This document shows positions 42,624 to 50,493 of a stretch of 51,496 nt of DNA, piece after piece. Each line of letters starts with the position of its first letter. Position 1 is the stretch's first letter. Under the pieces are notes generated by a model that was not told the origin of the DNA, did no database searches, and saw only the letters and a program-made list of their open reading frames with translations. A program made the position numbers and the translations under genes. Source of the DNA: Flavobacteriaceae bacterium (lineage in GTDB: Bacteria > Bacteroidota > Bacteroidia > Flavobacteriales > Flavobacteriaceae); the NCBI GenBank assembly GCA_020346245.1, contig CP070778.1, positions 1,628,155 through 1,679,650 of the forward strand, written 5' to 3'.

Positions 42624-44096
42624 TTACCTGCTGTAGTTCGGAGATTCCTTTGTAATTGTAACATCATGAGGGTGGCCCTCATTAATGCCGCTGGAAGTAA
42701 TCTTAATAAATCTTCCTGTTTCTTTTAAAGTGTCTATATCTTTGGCCCCACAATAACCCATTCCAGCCCTAAGTCCTCCAACAAACTGATGTATACTTTC
42801 AAATAGTTCACCTTTATAGGGCACACGACCAACAATACCTTCGGGTACAAGTTTGTTTATATCATCTTCAACGTCCTGAAAATACCGGTCCTTACTTCCC
42901 TCCTTCATGGCCTCCACAGATCCCATACCCCTATAGGACTTAAATTTTCGACCTTCATAAATTATTGTCTCTCCTGGTGATTCTTTGGTGCCGGCCAATA
43001 AAGACCCGAGCATTACGCAATCTGCACCTGCCGCAATGGCTTTTGGGATATCGCCTGTATAACGAATCCCACCATCTGCTATTACAGGAATCCCGCTCCC
43101 TTTGATAGCCGCAGCAACCTCAAGTACCGCCGAGAATTGCGGAAATCCAACCCCTGCCACCACTCGGGTAGTACAAATTGAACCGGGCCCTATTCCCACT
43201 TTTACGGCATCAGCTCCGGCCTCAACTAAATACCTGGCAGCATCCGCCGTGGCAATATTACCTACAATGACATCAAGCTCCGGAAATTGCTTCTTCACGT
43301 CTTTAAGGATGCTCACCACGCCCTTAGTATGACCATGAGCTGTATCTATTACAACCGCATCGACCCCGGCCTCTACCAAAGCTTTAGTTCTAGTTAAAGC
43401 ATCCGACGTTACACCAATCGCCGCTGCTACTCTCAGCCTGCCATATCTATCTTTATTTGCTATTGGCTTTTGTGTTAATTTTGTAATATCACGGAATGTG
43501 ATGAGACCAACAAGTTTATTTGAACTATCTACTACCGGAAGTTTTTCAATTTTATTGGTTTGAAGTATCCCCTCCGCTTGTTCCAAAGAAGTTCCTTCGG
43601 CGACTGTTACAAGATTGGATTTTGTCATCACCTCAGTAATAGGCCGGCTATTATCCTTCTCAAACCTAAGATCCCTGTTGGTTACAATGCCTATTAGTTT
43701 TTGATTTTCATCGACTACAGGAATACCACCTATACTATGCTCACGCATGCTAGCCTTAGCATCTCCTACCAAAGCGTCAAGATGTAGTGTTACCGGATCC
43801 AAAATCATTCCGCTTTCGGCCCTTTTCACTTTTCTAACTTTGATGGCTTGATGTTCAATAGTCATGTTCTTATGTAACACACCAATACCACCCTCACGAG
43901 CCATAGCAATAGCCATTCTTGATTCGGTCACTGTATCCATTGCAGCCGAAACAACAGGAATATTAATAGTAATATTTTTAGTAAACTTTGTCTGAATATT
44001 TACTTCCCTGGGTAAAATTTCAGAAAAGGCAGGAACAAGGAGTACGTCATCGTAGGTGAGGCCTTCTCCAAGAATTTTATTAAGGTGAGCTTCCAT
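42624..44096 (-). CDS. guaB: Inosine-5'-monophosphate dehydrogenase
   Basis: 490 aa enzyme that oxidises IMP to XMP, the controlling step of GTP synthesis. The TIM barrel begins [20 protein letters not shown] and carries the catalytic loop [17 protein letters not shown] with the nucleophilic cysteine C308. Two CBS domains (about 100-205: [20 protein letters not shown] and [20 protein letters not shown]) are inserted as usual and bind adenine or guanine nucleotides. The flap, [19 protein letters not shown], is present. A TATATTTG -7 box (minus strand, 44127-44120) lies 23 bp upstream of the ATG. Nothing is unusual. Confidence 0.97.
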   Translation of the reverse strand: MEAHLNKILGEGLTYDDVLLVPAFSEILPREVNIQTKFTKNITINIPVVSAAMDTVTESRMAIAMAREGGIGVLHKNMTIEHQAIKVRKVKRAESGMILDPVTLHLDALVGDAKASMREHSIGGIPVVDENQKLIGIVTNRDLRFEKDNSRPITEVMTKSNLVTVAEGTSLEQAEGILQTNKIEKLPVVDSSNKLVGLITFRDITKLTQKPIANKDRYGRLRVAAAIGVTSDALTRTKALVEAGVDAVVIDTAHGHTKGVVSILKDVKKQFPELDVIVGNIATADAARYLVEAGADAVKVGIGPGSICTTRVVAGVGFPQFSAVLEVAAAIKGSGIPVIADGGIRYTGDIPKAIAAGADCVMLGSLLAGTKESPGETIIYEGRKFKSYRGMGSVEAMKEGSKDRYFQDVEDDINKLVPEGIVGRVPYKGELFESIHQFVGGLRAGMGYCGAKDIDTLKETGRFIKITSSGINEGHPHDVTITKESPNYSR

Positions 44097-44161
44097 GGCA
44101 ATTAAGGATTAATTGCGTGCAAATATACTACATTTAAAATAACTTGTAGAATACTGTTTAT

Positions 44162-44662
44162 CTACTGTTTAGAATTAATTGGCTTTACAAATTGATAAAG
44201 GATTAATAACGAAGAAAACATAAAGGTTATGGTCATTAATATACCTGAAAATACTCTCACAAATTTCATCAAGTCCATTCCAGACCAGAGTAGATAAATA
44301 CCTCCAAATGTAAGGATAACAGAAAGGAAAGGTTCAATGGTAAGAAACAACTTAACTTTTTTGGGTAATCTGGTCAGCCAAACCAAAATTCCCAATAAGA
44401 AAAAAATGAAGGACATAGACAAGATATGCGTGTGAATAATTGTAAGCATTTCATACTCACTTTTTTTAAATTTCATTACCCCTGCCTCTTCATCGCTTTC
44501 ATTTCCTAAATAATTTTCTACAATACCGCTGGGTGATGACGTACTTGTTTGATTAACAAATAAAAGTCCCGTATAAAAACCAATGGACAATACAAGCACA
44601 AACGAGCCAACAAACCATTTGATCTCCACCGGCAAACGCTCTAAAAGACCATTATAATTCAT
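44162..44662 (-). CDS. Four-helix inner-membrane protein of the porin/FMN-binding operon
   Basis: 166 aa with four hydrophobic segments: IKWFVGSFVLVLSIGFYTGL, LTIIHTHILSMSFIFFLLGI, FLTIEPFLSVILTFGGIYLL and FSGILMTITFMFSSLLILYQ. A periplasmic loop between helices one and two is acidic (YLGNESDEEAGVMKFKKSEY). Two histidines in HTH at the start of helix two could bind heme or help pass electrons, but no cytochrome signature is clear. The start overlaps the stop of the FMN-binding gene by one base, so the two are translationally coupled. I do not recognise a named family; the context suggests a membrane partner passing electrons to or from the flavoprotein. Confidence 0.7.
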   Translation of the reverse strand: MNYNGLLERLPVEIKWFVGSFVLVLSIGFYTGLLFVNQTSTSSPSGIVENYLGNESDEEAGVMKFKKSEYEMLTIIHTHILSMSFIFFLLGILVWLTRLPKKVKLFLTIEPFLSVILTFGGIYLLWSGMDLMKFVRVFSGILMTITFMFSSLLILYQFVKPINSKQ

Positions 44663-45198
44663 TACAAAACCTTGTTTTCCTGAAGTTGTCCAATTGTTCG
44701 AAAAAGTTTGTCCATTGCCAGAGTCATGGACCGAACCGAAATAGTGGCGCCTGCAATGGCGTCGATATTGCTTTCATAGCTTACTCTATCATTCCCTGTT
44801 TTTCCCAAGAATTGCTTTAGCCATCGTTTGCTCCCTATTTCTCCCCCATATTCTTCCCGGTATACCAGTACTTTGGAATGAATAACTTTTAAATCCTGAT
44901 CGAATATTACTAAATAATCAAACTGAGCTGTTTTGCTTGGTGCTTTATCCACAAATAAATAACCTAATAGTTCAGATTCTTGAGATAGCATAAAAAAATT
45001 TGTCTCAGTGATTTTTGCTGGTAGTAATTTATTCATTTCATCAGGTACAATGACCGGCTGCATTTCTATTACCGAAGAATCAAAAGTCTTTTCGATTTCC
45101 TTATTTACCTTCTTTTCAATTTCTTTTGGAATACCAATTCCAAAAATTAAATAAGATAAAAGAACTAAAAAAAAACTAACTTGTTGAGAAAACCACAT
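44662..45198 (-). CDS. Extracytoplasmic FMN-binding domain protein
   Basis: 178 aa with one N-terminal membrane segment (QVSFFLVLLSYLIFGIGI) and an FMN_bind domain as in NqrC/RnfG. The C-terminal signature DAIAGATISVRSM matches the ApbE recognition pattern D-x-x-(S/T/A)-G-A-T, in which the threonine (T152) receives FMN through a phosphoester bond. The segment before it, YGGEIGSKRWLKQFLGKTG, is typical. It sits in the periplasm, between the porin gene upstream (55 bp) and the four-helix membrane protein, which suggests a small respiratory or reductive electron-transfer unit. No ApbE flavin transferase gene is in the window. Confidence 0.83.
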   Translation of the reverse strand: MWFSQQVSFFLVLLSYLIFGIGIPKEIEKKVNKEIEKTFDSSVIEMQPVIVPDEMNKLLPAKITETNFFMLSQESELLGYLFVDKAPSKTAQFDYLVIFDQDLKVIHSKVLVYREEYGGEIGSKRWLKQFLGKTGNDRVSYESNIDAIAGATISVRSMTLAMDKLFRTIGQLQENKVL

Positions 45199-45253
45199 GA
45201 GACAAATGTATTAATTTAGATTTAATCTTAATAAGGTAATCATAAGGAAATTA

Positions 45254-46432
45254 TCAGAACCATACTCCGATCCCAAAATTTAACCGGTTTGCAACTTCAC
45301 TTCCTTCATCTGCATTACTTCTAAATTGATAGTCACCTTTTACGACCACTCCCGATACAATGTGGTAAGTTAAGCCCGTCGTAATATCTAACCTGTTATA
45401 TGCATCATTTCTTTGTAATGTTCCAGCTGTCCTGGCATGAGTGTCGTAAGATTCATAACGTGCAAAAGCAAATAGTTTTTGCTTTTTCCCTTGAGGAATT
45501 AGATTAAAGGCCCCTTCGAGATACCATCCCTGTAATGCACTGCCGAGATCCTGATCAGTTAGGTTATTATATTGCTCTGTATCCGACAACCAACCATTTA
45601 CAAACTGCCCTCTGGCGGTAAAACGACCATAAGCATACCTAGCGTCAAATCCTAACATGGAGATACCAATTCTGGATCCGTCAAATTCTTTTACATCATC
45701 ATCTGCCTGAGTTTTTCCAAAATATCCCGATAGGCCTAATCGCAACCCGGGAATCCCATAGTAATCAATTTTGGCTGAAAATGTGGGGCTGCTTACTGTA
45801 GATTTAATACCTTTCTGCCTCCCACCCCTCAGGCCGTTGGATCCTTTGAGCAAGCCGGTAATTCCACCTGCCCCATCAGATTCTGCAGATTTAAAACCAT
45901 TAAAGATATAGGCCTGATAACCAAGTGAGATCGAATTAATTCTACCTGTTGCTCCAATACCTATTTCTCTCCATGTCGTAGGGACAATTACATTGTCCAT
46001 ACCCGGACGTTCTGTTCCATTAAATGTAGTAGGTTCGTGAAATTCATTGATAATTCCCATTGGGACAAGCATCAACCCTCCCCTTAAATTCACCCCATTG
46101 GCTACATTGTAATTAACAAAGGCCTGTTCTACAAATACTTCCTCAACATGCTCAAATTCCACCTCTGTAACAAATTGAACTTTATCACTAAACCTATAAC
46201 CAAAAAGCAACACCAGGCGTTGTACGTCCAATTCCCCACTTGAACCATCCGGTTGATTATATAAAACCTCCCCATAGGCTCCTACGGTAACGGCAGATGC
46301 ATAATTTCCTGACAACAAACGCTGCGCTGCATTTATTTGCTTTTGCGGATCTAGTGTAATGGAATCTGTTTTAGTCTGAGCTAGCAATATACCAGAATAG
46401 AACATTAAAAATAGAAGGGTAATCCGTTTCAT
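45254..46432 (-). CDS. Outer-membrane porin, OprO/OprP-like
   Basis: 392 aa with signal peptide MKRITLLFLMFYSGILLAQ, followed by a beta-barrel. Strands alternate hydrophobic and polar residues, for example VTVGAYGEVLYNQPDGSSGE, LVLLFGYRFSDKVQFVTEVE, SLGYQAYIFNGFKSAESDG and ITTGLTYHIVSGVVVKGDYQ, and the last strand ends in aromatic FGIGVWF as required for Bam-dependent insertion. It matches Bacteroidota phosphate-selective-porin-like proteins and has GINEFHEPTTFNGTERPG-type loops (here starting MGIINEF). It heads an operon with the FMN-binding and four-helix proteins. Substrate is unknown; uptake of a small anion or metal complex for the redox partners is possible. Confidence 0.8.
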   Translation of the reverse strand: MKRITLLFLMFYSGILLAQTKTDSITLDPQKQINAAQRLLSGNYASAVTVGAYGEVLYNQPDGSSGELDVQRLVLLFGYRFSDKVQFVTEVEFEHVEEVFVEQAFVNYNVANGVNLRGGLMLVPMGIINEFHEPTTFNGTERPGMDNVIVPTTWREIGIGATGRINSISLGYQAYIFNGFKSAESDGAGGITGLLKGSNGLRGGRQKGIKSTVSSPTFSAKIDYYGIPGLRLGLSGYFGKTQADDDVKEFDGSRIGISMLGFDARYAYGRFTARGQFVNGWLSDTEQYNNLTDQDLGSALQGWYLEGAFNLIPQGKKQKLFAFARYESYDTHARTAGTLQRNDAYNRLDITTGLTYHIVSGVVVKGDYQFRSNADEGSEVANRLNFGIGVWF

Positions 46433-46597
46433 TATAGTTGGTTGTTTTTATTTAGACTTACTTTAAATAAGTAACTATTAAAAGACAAATATAAACCCTT
46501 TACCAGTATTAAAAAAGTTTATTTATAATAATTCTAAATAATTTAATTGACCTAAAAAAATGAAATAAACTGCAGTCCAAATAACGCTTCAATAATG

Positions 46598-47464
46598 TCA
46601 ACCATAGGATGCAAATAGTTCTAATGCTTTATTAAATGCCGCTTCGAAGACCATCCACTTAACTCCGGAATCTAACTTATTTTCAGTAAAATAAGACAAC
46701 ATTTTTTCTGTAGGCATATTTCCTGTTAATTCATCTTTGGCCATAGGACAGCCTCCGAACCCTTGAATAGCCCCATCAAACCTCCGACAGCCCGCTTTAT
46801 ATGCGGCATCTACTTTTTCATACCATTTGTTTGGCGTAGTATGCAAATGGGCACCAAATTCAACTGTAGGGTATTTAGGAATCAAATGCTTAAATAAGTA
46901 ACTGATATCTTCAGGGGTGGAAGACCCAACGGTATCGGACAAGGACAGTATCCTGACCCCCATATCAGCCAATTTTTCCGTCCATTCTCCAACAACTTCA
47001 ACACTCCATGGATCACCATATGGATTGCCAAACCCCATAGAAATATATGTGACTACTTCCTTGTTAGTTGCCTGTGCTATTTCAAGAATTTCGTCCAAAA
47101 CATCTATTGACTGAGCAATTGTTTTGTGGGTATTCCGCATTTGAAAATTTTCAGAAATAGAAAAAGGATATCCCAGATAATCAATATCCTGGTGCATACT
47201 TGCTTCATTTGCACCGCGTACATTGGCCACAATGGCCAATAACTTACTCTTTGATTTGGAAAGATCTAATCCTGACAGCACTTCGGCTGTATCTGCCATT
47301 TGAGGTATGGCCCTCGGGGATACAAAACTGCCAAAATCTATTGTATCAAAGCCACAACCCAGTAGTGCTTGAATGTAAGCTATTTTCCTTTCCGTTGGAA
47401 TAAAGCTTTTAATGCCTTGCATAGCATCTCTGGGACATTCAATAATCTTCACTTTTTCGGGCAT
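46598..47464 (-). CDS. Hydroxymethylglutaryl-CoA lyase
   Basis: 288 aa TIM-barrel lyase of the HMG-CoA lyase/homocitrate synthase group. It cleaves HMG-CoA to acetyl-CoA and acetoacetate at the end of leucine degradation. Landmarks are IIECPRDAMQGIKSFIPTER with the catalytic Arg-Asp pair, FGSFVSPRAIPQMADTAE, SISENFQMRN, FGAHLHTTPNKWYEKVDAA with metal-ligand histidines, and the family cysteine loop DGAIQGFGGCPMAKDELTGN. The start at 47464 is in the usual place. A TAGATTTG -7-like box is only 4 bp upstream (minus strand, 47476-47469), so the message may be almost leaderless. It is 31 bp downstream of the LysE gene on the same strand. Confidence 0.9.
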   Translation of the reverse strand: MPEKVKIIECPRDAMQGIKSFIPTERKIAYIQALLGCGFDTIDFGSFVSPRAIPQMADTAEVLSGLDLSKSKSKLLAIVANVRGANEASMHQDIDYLGYPFSISENFQMRNTHKTIAQSIDVLDEILEIAQATNKEVVTYISMGFGNPYGDPWSVEVVGEWTEKLADMGVRILSLSDTVGSSTPEDISYLFKHLIPKYPTVEFGAHLHTTPNKWYEKVDAAYKAGCRRFDGAIQGFGGCPMAKDELTGNMPTEKMLSYFTENKLDSGVKWMVFEAAFNKALELFASYG

Positions 47465-47495
47465 GTGGCAAATCTAATATTTGCCAAAATTAGCA

Positions 47496-48122
47496 CTAAT
47501 TATCCGAAAATAACAGGAAGATGGCGATGCCCATAAAGACAATAATTTGTAACCATTTGAGAAATACCTCTATACCCGAATGCTTTTTAATTTGCATGGC
47601 AATTGCCCCTGATAGTAATGCAATAGAAGAAAAAATAAAGAATGTTACAATCATAAATATCAAACCGAGTACATAAAATTGAATTACTGTATTCAAATCT
47701 TCGCTGAACAGGAATCCGGGAAAAAAAGCAAGAAAGAAAATAGTGACCTTTGGGTTGAGCACATTCATAGTAAAACCCTGCCTGAATAATTGACCCAAAG
47801 ACTTTTTAGGTATTTCTTCATTAACTATAGTAATATGGGCCTTAGTACGGTATACTTTATAAGCCAGAAATAGTAAATAGATGGCACCAAATAACTTAAT
47901 AATAAAAAATATTTGGTCATTTTCCTTAATTAATGCCGAGACACCGAATGCAAGCAAGGTAGTGTGAACTATACATCCGCTTATTAGTCCTGCAGTGGTT
48001 GAAAGCCCATATTTTGTTCCATTGGCTATGCTCTGTGTTAAGACAAAAATATTATCCGGTCCGGGTGAGATGGCAAGGGCTGAAGTTGCCAGGATAAAAG
48101 CAGAAAGTATCTCGTAATTCAA
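47496..48122 (-). CDS. LysE/RhtB family amino acid exporter
   Basis: 208 aa inner-membrane protein with six hydrophobic helices. The family hallmark SPGPDNIFVLTQSIANGTKY is near residues 20-39, followed by GLSTTAGLISGCIVHTTLLA. A long cytoplasmic loop (KVYRTKAHITIVNEEIPKKS) and the later FTMNVLNPKVTIFFLAFFPG are typical. Members export amino acids or their analogues by proton exchange; which substrate is not evident. It is divergent from the Dabb gene and upstream of HMG-CoA lyase by 31 bp. Confidence 0.9.
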   Translation of the reverse strand: MNYEILSAFILATSALAISPGPDNIFVLTQSIANGTKYGLSTTAGLISGCIVHTTLLAFGVSALIKENDQIFFIIKLFGAIYLLFLAYKVYRTKAHITIVNEEIPKKSLGQLFRQGFTMNVLNPKVTIFFLAFFPGFLFSEDLNTVIQFYVLGLIFMIVTFFIFSSIALLSGAIAMQIKKHSGIEVFLKWLQIIVFMGIAIFLLFSDN

Positions 48123-48197
48123 ATTGTCAATTTATTAGAATCATTGCTCAAAATACAAAAGTTTCCCGCTTTTGTTTATCTTTCAAAAATTTTATTT

Positions 48198-48620
48198 ATG
48201 AAAACTAAATTACTCTTGATGTTAGTCGTACTTGGGCTCGCATCAATTAGCTTTGCTGTATTAAAAATGGAAAAAAAACCAAATCAGACTAAAACTGAGC
48301 TGCATAATACGGAGGACAGCGTTTTAAGACATGTGGTCCTTTTTAAGTTTAAGGAAGAAGCGTCTGCGGAACAATTAAAATCTATTGAAAAGGCTTTTGG
48401 TGATTTACCAGGTAAAATACCTGAAATTATGGATTTTGAATGGGGTTTAAACAATAGTCCGGAAGGTCTGGATAAAGGTTTTACCCATTGCTTTTTTGTA
48501 AGTTTTAAAAGTGAAGAAGATCGTGCAATATATTTGCCACATCCGGATCACCAGGCATTTGTGAGTCTTATTGGACCCTTCGTAGATGATGTATTGGTGG
48601 TTGATTACTGGACCAAATAG
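48198..48620 (+). CDS. Exported Dabb (stress-responsive A/B barrel) protein
   Basis: 140 aa from the ATG at 48198 (the frame opens at 48144, but MKTKLLLMLVVLGLASISFA is a clear signal peptide). The mature protein is a single dimeric alpha/beta-barrel (Dabb) domain: VLRHVVLFKFKEEASAEQLK, the helix KSIEKAFGDLPGKIP, the conserved GLDKGFTHCFFVSFKSEEDR and HPDHQAFVSLIGPFVDDVLV ending in DYW. Dabb proteins are usually small-molecule or polyketide-related enzymes or stress proteins; exported versions are frequent in Bacteroidota and have no known substrate. Confidence 0.88.
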   Translation: MKTKLLLMLVVLGLASISFAVLKMEKKPNQTKTELHNTEDSVLRHVVLFKFKEEASAEQLKSIEKAFGDLPGKIPEIMDFEWGLNNSPEGLDKGFTHCFFVSFKSEEDRAIYLPHPDHQAFVSLIGPFVDDVLVVDYWTK

Positions 48621-48686
48621 TTAGGGCAATCTTTTTTAAGGTAAAATAGCCACATTTAGTATTTAATTGGCATTTGTAGCCAGCGC

Positions 48687-49724
48687 TCAGGACTGATTCA
48701 GAATGGCCTTATTTATCTTTTTCACTAACACGGGTCCTTCGTAGACAAACCCTGTCCATAGCTGTATTAAATCTGCACCTGCCTCCAGTTTTTCCAGAGC
48801 ATCCTCGGCAGAATGAATTCCGCCCACCCCAATTATTGGAAACGCCTTATTGCTTTTTTCAGAAAGGAATCTAATGACCTCTGTACTTCTATTTGCAAGG
48901 GGTTTTCCGCTTAATCCACCCTTTTCTTGCGCTAGTACGTTATCAGATTTAAGATTCTCTCTGGCAATAGTGGTATTTGTGGCAATAATACCTGCAATCC
49001 TAGTTTCTGCAACAATTTCAATAATATCTAATAATTGATCATTCGTAAGATCAGGAGCAATTTTTAAAAGGATTGGCTTCTCCCTTACTGACATTTTTTC
49101 CGCCTTCTTAGTATTCTCACGTTTTAAATCCTTCAAAAGGGCCGTAAGCGGCTCCTTATCCTGTAATTCACGTAAGCCGGGGGTATTTGGAGAGCTTACG
49201 TTTACAACAAAATAGTCAACGTAATCAAAAAGGGCTTCTAAACATATTAAATAATCCTTGGTAGCAAGATGATTTGGCGTGATTTTGTTCTTACCAATAT
49301 TACCCCCTATTATTACATTGTGTTTTTTCTTTAAATTTTCAACAGCTTCAAAAACTCCGAGATTATTAAAGCCCATTCTGTTTATTATTGCCTGATCTGC
49401 TTTTAATCTGAAAAGTCTCTTTTTTGGATTACCAGTCTGTGGTTTAGGCGTAACAGTGCCTATTTCAATAAAACCAAATCCAAAATTTGAGAGTTCATTA
49501 TATAGCCTTGCATCTTTATCAAAACCGGCTGCCAGACCCACCGGATTTTGGAATTTTATACCAAACAACTCTCTTTCCAACCGTTTATCTTTTAAGTGAT
49601 AAAGCGATCTGAAGACAGCCGCAAATCCAATTTGTGATGCCAACTTTATCAGGGTAAATGACAGGTGATGCACTTTTTCCGGGTCCAAAAGGAAAAGAAG
49701 TGGTCTGATCAGGAACTTGTACAT
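48687..49724 (-). CDS. pyrD: Quinone-dependent dihydroorotate dehydrogenase (class 2)
   Basis: 345 aa FMN enzyme of pyrimidine synthesis that oxidises dihydroorotate and passes electrons to the quinone pool. The N-terminal amphipathic membrane-associating helices ([20 protein letters not shown]) mark class 2. Barrel landmarks: [46 protein letters not shown], and the catalytic-serine motif [14 protein letters not shown] (S178). [31 protein letters not shown] and the C-terminal [20 protein letters not shown] complete it. Length is normal. A TATTTTTG -7-like box (minus strand, 49751-49744) lies 19 bp upstream. Confidence 0.96.
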   Translation of the reverse strand: MYKFLIRPLLFLLDPEKVHHLSFTLIKLASQIGFAAVFRSLYHLKDKRLERELFGIKFQNPVGLAAGFDKDARLYNELSNFGFGFIEIGTVTPKPQTGNPKKRLFRLKADQAIINRMGFNNLGVFEAVENLKKKHNVIIGGNIGKNKITPNHLATKDYLICLEALFDYVDYFVVNVSSPNTPGLRELQDKEPLTALLKDLKRENTKKAEKMSVREKPILLKIAPDLTNDQLLDIIEIVAETRIAGIIATNTTIARENLKSDNVLAQEKGGLSGKPLANRSTEVIRFLSEKSNKAFPIIGVGGIHSAEDALEKLEAGADLIQLWTGFVYEGPVLVKKINKAILNQS

Positions 49725-49812
49725 TATATGGAATAAGTTTGTTCAAAAATACAAACTTCAATTAGGTTAACATCTACTAAAAAACTATTTCATGTTTTCT
49801 CTAGTGTTAAAA

Positions 49813-50250
49813 TTACTCCGGTGTAGTTTCATCTTCAGATCTTAACCCAATTAATGGTCTTCGTATGGCCTCATTGCATAAGTCAATATACCTCTTGTAT
49901 TGATTTTCATTAAATATCCCAACTAATTTTTGATCACAGATTTTTGAATTAGCTATAATTTCTGCCCGTAATACTTTAAACTTTTCAGCTAAGGTTTGTA
50001 ATTCTTCTTCATTGCTTTGCGGATGCTCATCTAAAAGATGATCTATTTGTTCCTCGATTTTTTCATTGGATTTTTCCAATTCCTGAATCCAGCCTTCCAT
50101 AAGCACTAACTGCTCTGCACTAAGCTGAAATACTTTTATTATCGTTTCCGTATCCTTGCCGCCAATACCCAAAGTGCAGTCCGCAGTTTGGCCCACCGTT
50201 GTGAAGATGGCGCAAAAAAGCAAAACTGGAAAGCAATATTTCAATCTCAT
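49813..50250 (-). CDS. Small exported helical protein of unknown function
   Basis: 145 aa with signal peptide MRLKYCFPVLLFCAIFTTVG. The mature part is a charged helical protein: TIIKVFQLSAEQLVLMEGWI, ELEKSNEKIEEQIDHLLDEH and LAEKFKVLRAEIIANSKICD, then KLVGIFNENQYKRYIDLCNE. Two cysteines (one at the mature N-terminus, one in ICDQK, another in DLCNEA) may form a disulfide. The pattern recalls Spy/CpxP-like periplasmic sensor chaperones (helices plus a short LTxxQ-like LSAEQ and ENQYKRY), but homology is not certain. Confidence 0.65.
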   Translation of the reverse strand: MRLKYCFPVLLFCAIFTTVGQTADCTLGIGGKDTETIIKVFQLSAEQLVLMEGWIQELEKSNEKIEEQIDHLLDEHPQSNEEELQTLAEKFKVLRAEIIANSKICDQKLVGIFNENQYKRYIDLCNEAIRRPLIGLRSEDETTPE

Positions 50251-50493
50251 AATTTAATCCTTTAGGGAGTTTACTAAATAGCCTTCTATATAAACTTTAT
50301 TTTTTATTAAAAATTATACTACTTTCAACTTTATCGAAATAAACAAAAAAGCTACCACCGAGACCAAATTGTTGTATTCTCCGAGACCAGTAAAATATCC
50401 GCTGCCTCGATTATTTAAATCATCTGCACAAACAATCAATGTGCTGTTTCAGGCTTTGAAGTAATATTGTAATTTTGATATAAACTTATCAGT
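50251..50493. other. 243 bp gap upstream of pepT with a possible outer-membrane protein remnant
   Basis: The gap holds a probable pepT promoter: TAATTTTG at 50470-50477 (exact TAnnTTTG), with a one-mismatch TTTC at 50447-50450, 19 bp upstream. On the minus strand an open frame without a good start runs from 50448 to TAA at 50314; it reads NNRGSGYFTGLGEYNN and ends in alternating hydrophobic residues (FLFISIKLKVV), like a final beta-barrel strand. It could be the decayed end of a lost gene, or chance. Confidence 0.35.

Noticed and set aside
50360..50400. Short direct repeat CCGAGACCA, two copies about 20 bp apart
   Set aside because: Only two copies and too short to be a CRISPR or attachment site; probably chance or part of the possible coding remnant.
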